Source of the DNA: Clostridia bacterium
GTDB lineage: Bacteria; Bacillota; Clostridia; Oscillospirales; CAG-272
Length of the DNA stretch: 48,955 nt
Reading direction: 5' to 3'
NCBI GenBank assembly: GCA_017505745.1
Contig: JAFVOP010000011.1
Coordinates: 1 to 48,955 of the forward strand
Both the position numbers and the translations under genes were made by a program. A model generated the notes under the pieces. It was not told the origin of the DNA, made no database searches, and saw only the letters and a list, made by a program, of their open reading frames with translations. Below, in pieces: positions 6,711 to 15,199 of this stretch. Within the stretch, counting starts at the first letter, position 1. Each line of letters opens with the position of its first letter.

Positions 6711-7456
6711 TCTTCCATCCTGCGGCTGACATAGAGCGTCAGCTTGGTTCCTGCCGGAACCAACGTGCCGGGCTGGTGGCTCTGGCGGATCACCGTTCCC
6801 TCCGTCTCAAAAGAGGGCTCCTCGATCACGTCCGCCACCGCAAGCTCTGCCAGCCAGACCTGCACCAGGGCATCCGACCGCGAAAGGCCGCGAAGATCGG
6901 GCACCGTGACGCTTTTCAGAGGAAGACCCGCGCTGACCGACAGCTGCACCCGTGTGCCCACGGGCACCTCGCTTCCCTCGCGCGGCGATACCGCAAACAC
7001 CGTCCCCGCGGGATAGGCCCCCTCGCTTTTTTGGATCTCTACGGCAAATCCAAGGCCGCGCAAAATCGACTCTGCCTCGCGGAAATCCTTACCCACAACC
7101 GTGGGGATCTCTGCATGCTCCTCGCCAAGACTGACCGTGAGCGTGATCCTGCATTGCGGATTTTGCGCGCTCAGCTTGCGGCGGCTCCCCGCAGGCGGTG
7201 ACTGTGACAGAACCACACCTGCCTCCACCCCCGCATCGTAACGGTAGTCCTTTTCCACCGTCATCCAGTCCGCGCTTTCCAGCGCATCCTCCCGAACGCC
7301 GCAGAAATCGGGGATCTCAACCGACACCGCCGCGCGCTCCAACGGCGCAAACAGATCGTCAAACACGATCCAAGCGGCGCATACAACCAACAGGGCAGCC
7401 AGCGCCAACGTCTTGCCCCTTACGCGGTTCGTTTCTGTTTTGGCCCGTTTTTTCAT
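6707..7456 (-). CDS. Membrane-anchored PASTA-repeat protein lacking a kinase domain
   Basis: A 249-residue protein with a short basic cytoplasmic N-terminus (about 15 residues, KKRAKTETNRVRGK) and one membrane helix (about 16-36). Three extracellular PASTA repeats follow: about 48-113 beginning VEIPDFCGV, about 115-178 beginning AEIPTVVGK and about 182-247 beginning VTVPDLRGL, each with the P-x-G-T/S-x-V closing pattern. PASTA repeats bind muropeptides or lipid II. In Bacillota this locus normally carries prpC and prkC; here only the C-terminal half of a PrkC-like protein remains. ATG 7456 was chosen for GGAGGG about 7 nt upstream. It could be an accessory cell-wall sensor or a degenerated kinase. 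Confidence 0.88.
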   Translation of the reverse strand: MKKRAKTETNRVRGKTLALAALLVVCAAWIVFDDLFAPLERAAVSVEIPDFCGVREDALESADWMTVEKDYRYDAGVEAGVVLSQSPPAGSRRKLSAQNPQCRITLTVSLGEEHAEIPTVVGKDFREAESILRGLGFAVEIQKSEGAYPAGTVFAVSPREGSEVPVGTRVQLSVSAGLPLKSVTVPDLRGLSRSDALVQVWLAELAVADVIEEPSFETEGTVIRQSHQPGTLVPAGTKLTLYVSRRMEE

Positions 7457-7555
7457 CCCATCCCTCCGAAAAGCATATGTAGGAATCGGGATTTGCGTGG
7501 AACGCGTAAGCAACCGATTTTGCCAATATCAAATTTCGGGAAAGGGTTGGGAGGG

Positions 7556-7587
7556 TGTGGGAACCCTTTTACAAAAGGGTTCCCACA
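7556..7587. repeat. Hairpin repeat overlapping the rlmN stop codon (copy 2)
   Basis: A perfect inverted repeat TGTGGGAACCCTTTT/AAAAGGGTTCCCACA (7556-7570, 7573-7587). Its inner part forms the last codons and the stop of rlmN. It belongs to the GTGGGGAAAACTT-type hairpin family and could also act as a partial terminator or mRNA 3' stabiliser. Confidence 0.8.
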
Positions 7588-8654
7588 GAATCCGCATCCT
7601 TCATAGCGGCGCGGCGGAGCTGACCGCAGGAGGCGTTGATGTCCGAGCCGAGACGGCGGCGAACGGTGGCGCGGATGCCTTTGGATTCCAGCACCCTTGC
7701 AAAGGCGGCGATCGCCTGCTTGGAGGAATGCCGAAAGCCGGTTTCGCTGACCTCATTTACGGGGATCAGATTGACGTGGATCGGCATGGTCTCGGTGCGC
7801 GAGCGCAGCTTGGCATTGAGCACACGCGCCAGCTGTTGCGCGTTTTCCACCGAATCGTTCTTCCCCGCGATCAGGGTGTATTCAAAGGAAATGCGCCTGC
7901 CCGTGCGGACAAAATAGGCGCGGCAGGCGTCCAGGAGCGCATCTACGTTCCACTTGTTGTTGATCGGCATGATCGCGGAACGCGTTTCGTCGTCGGGCGC
8001 GTGCAGGGAAATGGAAAGCGTGATGGGAAGATTCTCCCCCATCAGCCGTTCGATTTTATCTACCAGCCCACAGGTGGAAAGCGAAATGTGACGGTAGCCA
8101 ATGTTCAGCCCCGTCTCGCAGTTCACCAGGTGCAGAAATTTCAAAACGTTGTCATAGTTATCCAAGGGCTCTCCGATCCCCATCATCACGATGTTGGAGA
8201 TCCGCTCGCCCAGATCCTTTTGTGCCGCGATCACCTGCCCCAACAGCTCTCCCGCCGTCAGATCGCGCACGCGGCCGCCGATGGTGGAGGCGCAGAATTT
8301 ACATCCCATGCGGCATCCCACCTGTGACGAAATGCAGATCGTATTGCCATGCTCATAACGCATGACGACACTTTCCACACAGTTTCCGTCGGAAAGACCG
8401 AACAGATATTTTACCGTGCCGTCGATGGCGGAGATCAGCTTTTGCTCCACAACGGGCAAATGCCAGACAAAGGACTCCTTGAGCTTTTGCTGCAGCTTTT
8501 TCCCAAGGTTGGTCATGTCGTCGGGCGACAGGCCTCGGTGCAGCTGCGGAAAGAGCTGATCCGCGCGGTATTTCGGTTCGCCCGCCGCGATCATCCAGGC
8601 TTGCAGCTCGGCGGGACTTTGAGACAACAGTTCTTTTTTTACGTCGGACTCCAT
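7569..8654 (-). CDS. rlmN: 23S rRNA (A2503-C2)/tRNA (A37-C2) methyltransferase RlmN
   Basis: A 361-residue radical SAM enzyme that methylates C2 of A2503 in 23S rRNA and A37 in some tRNAs. The 4Fe-4S triad is C114-x3-C118-x2-C121 (CRMGCKFC). GIGEPLDN forms the SAM-binding GEP-like motif. The resolving cysteine that carries the transient methyl group is about C343 (INASCGQLR). Length is normal for the family. The last six residues (SVGTLL) are encoded inside a hairpin repeat and are not expected to be conserved. It lies within the housekeeping operon, 50 bp after rsmB. Confidence 0.98.
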   Translation of the reverse strand: MESDVKKELLSQSPAELQAWMIAAGEPKYRADQLFPQLHRGLSPDDMTNLGKKLQQKLKESFVWHLPVVEQKLISAIDGTVKYLFGLSDGNCVESVVMRYEHGNTICISSQVGCRMGCKFCASTIGGRVRDLTAGELLGQVIAAQKDLGERISNIVMMGIGEPLDNYDNVLKFLHLVNCETGLNIGYRHISLSTCGLVDKIERLMGENLPITLSISLHAPDDETRSAIMPINNKWNVDALLDACRAYFVRTGRRISFEYTLIAGKNDSVENAQQLARVLNAKLRSRTETMPIHVNLIPVNEVSETGFRHSSKQAIAAFARVLESKGIRATVRRRLGSDINASCGQLRRAAMKDADSVGTLL

Positions 8655-8704
8655 CGGTCAGGCTCCTTTTTCAGTATGTTTCAAAAATCAAAAAGATAGA
8701 AGTG

Positions 8705-9985
8705 TTAAATATTTGAAAGCGTTCGCTTTTCCAGCACCGCGAAATAAAATCCGTCGGTGCCGTCGGTATCGGGATACAAGGTGCGCTCACGAAGCAGAAG
8801 AAACTCCGGATGCCGCTCCAGGAAACGGCGGACGTTCTCCCCGTTCTCGCGCGGGAGCAGGGTACAGGTGGAATACACCAGCCGGCCGCCCACCCTGACG
8901 TATTGGCACGCGCTCTCGGCAATCGCCAGTTGAATATCGGGGAGCGCCCGACTTTGAGCGGGATCCTTGTAGCGCAGCTCCGGTTTTTTTGCAAAGACGC
9001 CAAAGCCCGAGCAGGGGACGTCGCAAAGCACGCGGTCGGCTTGCCCGATCCAACGCTCCTCAACAGTTCTGGCATCGCGCGGAAAAGTCTCCACGATCGA
9101 GATCCCGAGCCGCTCCGCGCCACCCGTTACCAAAGACAGCTTGTTTTTGTGGAGGTCGCAGGCGTACACCCGTCCTTCGTTTTCCATATTGATCGCCGCC
9201 CCGAACGACTTCGAGCCCGGGCAAGCGCAAACGTCGATCAAGGTCATGCCCTTTTGCGCTTGCAGCGCCTCCACGCAAAGCTGGGACGCCTCGTCCTGCA
9301 CGAAGAAATTACCCTCGGCAAAGCCGGGGATCGACGCGATCGGGGCGCCGTCAAGCAGCACGCCCGTTTGGCTCTCGGCAGTGGCTCGCGCGGCGTATCC
9401 CGCCTCCTTTAAAACGGATAAAAAGGATTCCCTCGACGTGCGAAGCGTATTCACACGCAACGTCAGCGGCGGTTGCTTGCCAAATGCCGCCAACAGCGCC
9501 TCCGTACGCGCGTATCCAAACGCCGCAACGAATTCCTCGCAGATCTTTTGGGAAAAAGAATATTGCACCGAAAGCCGCTCCAACGGATCCGTTGGCCACG
9601 CGATCTGCTTTTTCGCGCGCAAAAAGGCACGCAGGATCGCGTTCACAAAGCCCTTGGTACGCTTTGGCGCCAAAGAAACCGTTTCGTGAACGGCGGCGTG
9701 ATCGGGCACGCGGTCCAGATACGCCAATTGATACAGCCCCATGCGGAGCAGATTTTTCGTGGATTCATCCACGTCCTCCATCGGGCGCGAGGAAAGCGAC
9801 GCGATCCAATGGTCGAGCGTCATTCTCCGCTCGATCGTTCCGTACACCAGCGCGGTCAAAAGACCCCGATCGGCAGACGAAAGCGCGTTCCGCTTGAGCG
9901 CGGTATCCAGCGCAAGGTTCGAAAACTGTCCGGCAAGGTCACATTTATTCAAGATCTGAAGTGCTGTTTCCCGAACGTTTGACAT
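8705..9985 (-). CDS. rsmB: 16S rRNA (cytosine-967-C5) methyltransferase RsmB
   Basis: A 426-residue m5C methyltransferase. The N-terminal NusB-like RNA-binding domain spans about residues 1-135. The Rossmann methyltransferase domain has SAM motif I DVCACPGSKS (about 245-254), motif IV with DVPCSG (about 315-320) and motif VI with the catalytic cysteine in YSTCT (about 379-383). Both functional cysteines are present. ATG 9985 follows GAGAGGAAA by about 5 nt. It is flanked by yugP and rlmN in the usual Bacillota order. Confidence 0.97.
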   Translation of the reverse strand: MSNVRETALQILNKCDLAGQFSNLALDTALKRNALSSADRGLLTALVYGTIERRMTLDHWIASLSSRPMEDVDESTKNLLRMGLYQLAYLDRVPDHAAVHETVSLAPKRTKGFVNAILRAFLRAKKQIAWPTDPLERLSVQYSFSQKICEEFVAAFGYARTEALLAAFGKQPPLTLRVNTLRTSRESFLSVLKEAGYAARATAESQTGVLLDGAPIASIPGFAEGNFFVQDEASQLCVEALQAQKGMTLIDVCACPGSKSFGAAINMENEGRVYACDLHKNKLSLVTGGAERLGISIVETFPRDARTVEERWIGQADRVLCDVPCSGFGVFAKKPELRYKDPAQSRALPDIQLAIAESACQYVRVGGRLVYSTCTLLPRENGENVRRFLERHPEFLLLRERTLYPDTDGTDGFYFAVLEKRTLSNI

Positions 9986-10039
9986 GACTTTCCTCTCAAA
10001 AGCTTAAAATAAGACAAATTAAATTCCGGGATCTTCCGC

Positions 10040-10741
10040 TCAATCTCTGTGGCGGTTGGCAATGACGATCAAGCGAAGAAGCGACAGAAGCGAGGTTGCA
10101 AGAGCCGCCACGTAGGTCATGGCCGCCGCGCTCAGCACACGGCGTGCGTCGCTCAACTCGTCCTCGTATAAAATGCCGCAATCGCGCATGCCCTCCATGG
10201 CGCGGCGCGACGCGTTAAACTCCACGGGGAGCGTGACCAGCTGGAAGAAGGTGGCCAACGAGAAGCAGGCGATTCCCGCCAGCATAAAGCCCCAGCCCAG
10301 CTCGGGGTTGATGAAAAGACCGATCAAAAAGAGCGGCATGGCAAGCGAGGAACCGAAATTGCAGACCGGCACCATGCCCATGCGGAGTTTAAGCGGCGCA
10401 TAGGCCTTTGCGTCCTGCAGAGCGTGCCCCGCCTCGTGACAGGCCACGCCGATGGCGGCGGCGCTGTTTGAATCGTGCACGGTTTTGGAAAGATACAGCG
10501 TTTTATCCTTGGGATTGTAATGGTCGGTCAGCTCTCCCGGGGTCATGGAAATATTGACGTCATACAGCCCGTTGCTGTCCAAAAGACGTCTGGCCGCCAT
10601 AGCGCCCGTCAGCCCCGCGCGCGTGCGCGTTTTGCTGTACTGCGAAAAGGTGCTTTTCACCTTGAATTGCGCCCACATTGCCAAAATCATGGCGGGCAGA
10701 ACGATCAGGATCGTCCAATCGTAATAAAAGAATCCAAACAT
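10040..10741 (-). CDS. YugP-type zinc metallopeptidase
   Basis: A 233-residue integral membrane protein of the YugP (neutral zinc metallopeptidase, Zn_peptidase_2) family. It has an N-terminal membrane helix (about 8-22), the zinc-binding motif HEAGHALQ (about residues 102-109) and two or three further hydrophobic segments (about 124-145, 150-170 and 207-225). The substrate is unknown. It lies 15 bp upstream-to-downstream of fmt in the same operon, a common placement in Clostridia. ATG 10741 follows AAGGAG at 7 nt. Confidence 0.92.
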   Translation of the reverse strand: MFGFFYYDWTILIVLPAMILAMWAQFKVKSTFSQYSKTRTRAGLTGAMAARRLLDSNGLYDVNISMTPGELTDHYNPKDKTLYLSKTVHDSNSAAAIGVACHEAGHALQDAKAYAPLKLRMGMVPVCNFGSSLAMPLFLIGLFINPELGWGFMLAGIACFSLATFFQLVTLPVEFNASRRAMEGMRDCGILYEDELSDARRVLSAAAMTYVAALATSLLSLLRLIVIANRHRD

Positions 10742-10756
10742 TTCGTTTCTCCTTGT

Positions 10757-11695
10757 TCAGTTCAGCAGATCTCCCACCGAAAGCTTTCTTCCGTTGATAA
10801 AATCGGCGGCAGACATGCGTTTTTTTCCTTCGGGAAGCACCGAGAGAAGCGCGATCGCGCCCTCCTTGCAGGCAACCGTGATCTTTCCGCCTTCCAACGA
10901 AACGACCGTTCCCGCAGGCGCGTCAAAGGTCTCGTTCAAGCGCTCGGAGGCGATCACCTTGAGCATTTTTCCGTCGGGCGTGTGGGTAAAGGCCAGCGGA
11001 ATGGGAGAGAGGCCGCGGATCCGGTCGTGCACCGCTTGGGCGGGACGCGCAAAATCCAGGACGCAGTCCTCCTTTTCGATCTTTGCCGCATAGGTGGCAA
11101 GCGCCTCGTCCTGCGGGATCGCTTGCAGGCTTCCCGCGCGCAGTTGCTTCAGCGTTTCCAAAAGCACCTCCGCCCCGCATATCCCAAGCTTATCATGCAC
11201 CGTTTCAAAATTATCATTCTCTTCGATGGTGATTTTGCCCCTCAGAAGCATATCTCCCGTGTCGATGCCGTCGGCCATGACCATCGTGGTAATGCCGGTC
11301 TCACGCTTACCGTCGATGATCGCGCGCTGCATCGGCGCGGCACCGCGGTACTCGGGAAGCAGAGAGCCGTGCACGTTGATGCATCCGTATTTCGGATATT
11401 CCAGCACGTTGACGGGCAAAATCTTGCCGTAGGCCACCACAACGATCAACTCGGGAGCCAGCTCCTCCAGCAGCGCGGCAAAGTCCTCGCCGCGAAGTGT
11501 ATTCGGCTGATACACGGGAAGTCCCTGCTCTTGTGCATAGACCTTTACGGGGGGCGGCGTCAAAGCATAGCCTCTTCCCTTGGGCTTATCGGGCTGGGTC
11601 ACCACGCCGATCACGTTTTCTCCCGCTTCTACCAATGCGCGCAGAGAAAAGAGTGCGAAATCCGGCGTTCCCATAAATAAGATGCGCATATTCAT
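10757..11695 (-). CDS. fmt: Methionyl-tRNA formyltransferase
   Basis: A 312-residue enzyme that formylates Met-tRNA(fMet) using 10-formyl-THF. The N-terminal formyltransferase domain has the catalytic Asn/His region NVHGSLLPEYRGAAP (about residues 107-121) and GIDTGDML with the third catalytic residue (about 143-150). The C-terminal OB-like tRNA-binding domain covers about 205-310. It starts at the ATGA overlap with the def stop (AAGGAG 6 nt before), so it is translationally coupled to deformylase. A second in-frame ATG two codons later is possible. Confidence 0.97.
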   Translation of the reverse strand: MNMRILFMGTPDFALFSLRALVEAGENVIGVVTQPDKPKGRGYALTPPPVKVYAQEQGLPVYQPNTLRGEDFAALLEELAPELIVVVAYGKILPVNVLEYPKYGCINVHGSLLPEYRGAAPMQRAIIDGKRETGITTMVMADGIDTGDMLLRGKITIEENDNFETVHDKLGICGAEVLLETLKQLRAGSLQAIPQDEALATYAAKIEKEDCVLDFARPAQAVHDRIRGLSPIPLAFTHTPDGKMLKVIASERLNETFDAPAGTVVSLEGGKITVACKEGAIALLSVLPEGKKRMSAADFINGRKLSVGDLLN

Positions 11696-12144
11696 TCCAG
11701 CTCCTTGATCACATGATCGATAAACAGCTTGCCGTCGAGATGGTCGATCTCATGGCAGAGCGCGCGGGCAAGCAGATCACTTCCGCTCACCTCAAACACT
11801 TCCCCGTTCCGGTTGGTGGCGCGAACCGTAACGTGCTTGGGACGGCGCGTGATCCCCCAACGGCCGGGGATCGAGAGGCAGCCCTCCTGCTCCTCCTGCT
11901 CGCCTGCAAAGGCGATGATCTTGGGGTTGATCAGCTCAATCACCTCGCCCGGCTCTACCTCCACCACGGCAATGCGGCGCAGGATCCCCACCTGGGGTCC
12001 TGCCAGACCGCATCCGTCGGCATCGCGCATCGTCTCGATCATATCGTCGAGGAGCGTAACGGTGCGGGGCGTGATTTTTTCCACGGGACGGCAGACCTTT
12101 CGCAGAATGTCGTCTCCCATTTTTACAATTTTCAATTTTGCCAT
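11692..12144 (-). CDS. def: Peptide deformylase
   Basis: A 150-residue metalloenzyme that removes the N-terminal formyl group from new proteins. All three motifs are intact: GCGLAGPQVG (motif 1), EGCLSIP with the metal-binding Cys (motif 2) and HEIDHLDG with the two metal-binding His and the catalytic Glu (motif 3). The start MAKLKIVKMGD at 12144 follows AAAGGA; a longer frame (12192) adds a non-family leader. It ends in ATGA overlap with fmt, the classic def-fmt pair. Confidence 0.97.
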   Translation of the reverse strand: MAKLKIVKMGDDILRKVCRPVEKITPRTVTLLDDMIETMRDADGCGLAGPQVGILRRIAVVEVEPGEVIELINPKIIAFAGEQEEQEGCLSIPGRWGITRRPKHVTVRATNRNGEVFEVSGSDLLARALCHEIDHLDGKLFIDHVIKELE

Positions 12145-12219
12145 TTTTATCAGTCCTTTCGGGGTTGCCGCACGGAGGGTGTCCGTTGGCAACGTATTTT
12201 CAAACTTCTCTGTCCCGTT

Positions 12220-14724
12220 TTACAGGCTCGACGGATTGAGGTCGATACTCAGAGACAGCCGTTTCCCGGCTTGCGAGGAAAAGGTGCAAAGCAGCTCGGC
12301 AAACATCGCCAGCGTGCGGCGGCCCAACCGACATTTGATCACCATGCGCATGCGGTATTTGTTGTCCACGCGGTACACGGGCGCCTCAAAGGGGCCAAAG
12401 GTCACAAGCGCCACGTCGCGATAGTCTCCCTCCGCCAGCCGTTTCAGCTCCTCGGCCAATCGCGCGGAGCCCTGCAGCAACTCGGGCTCAAGTGTTCCCG
12501 TGAGCGTCAGAAGCGCAATGTCGCAAAACGGTGGGAACACCAAGAGCTTGCGCAGACGGATCTCGCGCTCGTAAAAGCCTTCGTAGTCCTGCGCGCAGGC
12601 AAGACGAATGATCTCGCTATCGGGATTGTTGGTCTGGATCACCGCAAGCCCTGGCCGCTTGCCGCGTCCCGCACGCCCGATGACCTGCGTGAGCATGGCA
12701 AAGGTGCGCTCGGAGGCGCGGTAGTCATCCAGATACAGCGACGCATCGGCAAGCAGAACGCCCACCAGCGTCACGTCGGGAAAATCGTGTCCCTTCGTTA
12801 CCATCTGCGTGCCGAGCAGAACGTCCGCCTCGTGTGCGCGGAATTTTCCCAGCATGGTGTCGTAGGAAAATTTCGTTGCGGTGGTATCGGTATCCATCCG
12901 CAGGATCCGCGCCTTGGGAAGCAAGGATTGCAATTCCTCTTCCACGCGCTGGGTTCCAAAGCCCATGCGCGCAAGATGTTCCGAGGAGCAGGACGGGCAA
13001 ACCTTGGGAACCGGCATCCGTCGGCCGCACCAATGGCAGACCATATCGCCCTCGGTGTAGGTTCCTCGCCGCGTGTGGTAGGTCATGGAGACCGAGCAGG
13101 ACGGGCAAAGCACTGCTTCGCCGCAGCTGCGGCAGCTGAGAAAATGATTGTAGCCGCGCCGATTGAGGAAAAGCACCGATTGCTCGCTCGCCTCGGTCAC
13201 ACGGCCCAGCTCACGGATCAACCGCTCCCCAAGCGGGGAAAGATTTCCGCCGCCCACCTCGCCTCGCATGTCGGCAATTTCTACGCGCGGCAGCTCCGCG
13301 TCACCAAAACGATGGGTCAGGCGAATCAACGTATACACGCCGTCCTTTGCCTTTTGGTAGCTCTCGAGCGAGGGCGTAGCCGAGGCAAGCAGCATGAGCG
13401 CCTTGTTGTGTGCGCAACGGTAACGCGCAATGTCCCGCGTGTGATACTTGGGATTCTGATCGGATTTATAGGTGTGCTCCTGCTCCTCGTCAATGATGAT
13501 CGCGCCAAGATTTTTTACGGGAGAAAAGACGGCCGATCGGGTGCCGATCACCACGTCGGCCTGTCCGTCGCGGATCCGGCAGTAGGCATCGTATCGCTCG
13601 CCCGAGGAGAGCGCGGAATGGATCACTGCCACGCGGTCTCCGTAGCGCGCGCAGAAGATCGAGACCGACTGCGGCGTGAGCGCGATCTCGGGGAGCAACA
13701 GGATCACGCCCTTCCCCACCGCCAGAAGGCGGTCGATCAGAGCGGTCATCACACAGGTTTTTCCGCTTCCCGTTACGCCGTGCAGCAGAGCCGCCTTGGC
13801 CTCGCCCGAAAAGGCGAGTGCCGAAAGCCTTTCGAGCGCCGCCTCCTGCTCTCCGTTGAGACAGAGCGGCGTTTGCCCCGTATACGCGGCCGAGGCGTAG
13901 GGATTGCGATCCACGCGCCGCTCCACGCGGGACAGAAGTCCCTTGGTAAGCAGGGAGCGCAACGGCGCTTCGGTCACCCTTGCCGCCTGAGTCAATTCGG
14001 CGGTGGTCATGGGGGTGTCACTTTCGCTGAGCACGCGGAGCACCTCTTTTTGCTTGGCCGAGCTCACACGGAGCCCCTCACTCTCGCCCTCCACCGCCAG
14101 CTGCGCGGCCTGCGCGGGCGGGATCGCAAGCGTCCAGAGCCGCTCGGTCAGCCCCGCCGAGGCATCCTTGAGGACCACCTTTTTTTGTAAATACCGACGG
14201 CTGCAAAGACGCCGCAGCCGATTCTCCACCCCCGCGCCAAAGCGGTCGCGGAGCTGTTGCTCGGTCCGTTCTCCGCTCTCGCGGATCCAGGTATATACGA
14301 ACAAATCCGACGAGGATAATTCGTCGGAGTCGTTTTGCATATGGTCGGGATGAAGGGAATACAGCGCGACCAGACGCGCCAAAGCCGATGCCGGCACCAT
14401 GGCCCGCACCGCGTCCCCGGTTGCGCACAGCGTGCGCAGCTTCATAAAATCGCAAAGACCAAGCATCTCCGCATTCAGCGACAGATCCTCGGGGCAGACC
14501 GACGTGATCGCCTTCAGCTCGGGATACGCCGAGTGATCCCGTACCTCACGCACCAACGCCATGGCGCGGCGGTTGGACGTGCCGAACGGGACAGTAACAA
14601 ATACGCCCGGGCGCACGTCGGGGATCAGCTCCGGCGGGATCTGATAATCGTACACCCCGTCGATCGCAAAGGGATTGTCGAGCAAACAAACGCCTGCACA
14701 GGCAAGCGCAGCCTTGGACTCCAC
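12220..14724 (-). CDS. priA: Primosomal protein N' (replication restart helicase PriA)
   Basis: An approximately 834-residue 3'-5' DNA helicase that reloads the replisome at stalled forks. It has an N-terminal DNA-binding domain, the Walker A motif GVTGSGKT, a DEEQE Walker B, and a zinc region with paired C-x2-C motifs (CRSCGEAVLCPSC, CHWCGRR, CPSC). The C-terminal helicase motifs include LGTQMVTKGHDFP and QVIGRAGR. The start is uncertain. Conserved sequence begins near AGVCLLDNPFAIDG, and I prefer the GTG at 14724 placed just after the rpoZ stop. An in-frame ATG at 14826 would overlap rpoZ by 100 bp and add an arginine-rich shadow tail. Confidence 0.95.
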   Translation of the reverse strand: MESKAALACAGVCLLDNPFAIDGVYDYQIPPELIPDVRPGVFVTVPFGTSNRRAMALVREVRDHSAYPELKAITSVCPEDLSLNAEMLGLCDFMKLRTLCATGDAVRAMVPASALARLVALYSLHPDHMQNDSDELSSSDLFVYTWIRESGERTEQQLRDRFGAGVENRLRRLCSRRYLQKKVVLKDASAGLTERLWTLAIPPAQAAQLAVEGESEGLRVSSAKQKEVLRVLSESDTPMTTAELTQAARVTEAPLRSLLTKGLLSRVERRVDRNPYASAAYTGQTPLCLNGEQEAALERLSALAFSGEAKAALLHGVTGSGKTCVMTALIDRLLAVGKGVILLLPEIALTPQSVSIFCARYGDRVAVIHSALSSGERYDAYCRIRDGQADVVIGTRSAVFSPVKNLGAIIIDEEQEHTYKSDQNPKYHTRDIARYRCAHNKALMLLASATPSLESYQKAKDGVYTLIRLTHRFGDAELPRVEIADMRGEVGGGNLSPLGERLIRELGRVTEASEQSVLFLNRRGYNHFLSCRSCGEAVLCPSCSVSMTYHTRRGTYTEGDMVCHWCGRRMPVPKVCPSCSSEHLARMGFGTQRVEEELQSLLPKARILRMDTDTTATKFSYDTMLGKFRAHEADVLLGTQMVTKGHDFPDVTLVGVLLADASLYLDDYRASERTFAMLTQVIGRAGRGKRPGLAVIQTNNPDSEIIRLACAQDYEGFYEREIRLRKLLVFPPFCDIALLTLTGTLEPELLQGSARLAEELKRLAEGDYRDVALVTFGPFEAPVYRVDNKYRMRMVIKCRLGRRTLAMFAELLCTFSSQAGKRLSLSIDLNPSSL

Positions 14725-14725
14725 C

Positions 14726-15157
14726 TTACTCTGCGTCTGCCGCTTCGGGCGCGGCTTCCTCTGCCACTTCCGCCATCGCTTCCTCTGCTGCCTCGGCGGT
14801 GCCTTCCTCTGCGAGATCCTCCGCAACGGCCTCTACGGCCTCCTCTGCAACCTCGGCATCCTCCGTAATCTCGGCATCCTCCGCCTGCTTGGCGTTTGCC
14901 TCCAGATCGATGGCATATTCGCCGCGGTACATACGGCCGATGGCAACCTGAACTGCCTTTTCGTCGCGCAGCTCGCGATCGATCATCGTGTTGAGCGGGC
15001 GGTCGGTATCCTTGTTGCCCGTGATCGACTTTTCGGCAAGATCGTGCTGACGAACGTATTCGTCGGTGATCAGGCGCGCGCATCTGGCCGTTGCAAGCGC
15101 CAGCTCGTAGCGATTGTATTTGCCTTGGGTCAGTTCGTCAATAGTGGGGTACAGCAT
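14726..15157 (-). CDS. rpoZ: RNA polymerase omega subunit with long acidic tail
   Basis: A 143-residue protein. The first 75 or so residues match omega (MLYPTIDELT, then NRYELALATARCARLI and the RPLNTMIDRELRDEKAVQVAIG block), which helps assemble the beta' subunit. The remaining roughly 60 residues are an almost pure Ala/Glu/Asp tail (EEAVEAVAEDLAEEGTAEAA and on). This tail is much longer than in usual omega, which is about 65-90 residues. The DNA here is low-complexity and strongly biased. ATG 15157 follows AAGGAG. It lies between gmk and priA; the common coaBC gene of this neighbourhood is absent. Confidence 0.93.
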   Translation of the reverse strand: MLYPTIDELTQGKYNRYELALATARCARLITDEYVRQHDLAEKSITGNKDTDRPLNTMIDRELRDEKAVQVAIGRMYRGEYAIDLEANAKQAEDAEITEDAEVAEEAVEAVAEDLAEEGTAEAAEEAMAEVAEEAAPEAADAE

Positions 15158-15199
15158 AATGGTTTCTCCTTGTTTTGCAAATAGTATGTAAATGGTATT

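Noticed and set aside
11713..14190. An 825-codon open frame on the plus strand
   Set aside because: It is antisense to def and priA, whose motifs are complete on the minus strand. No domain is visible in it.
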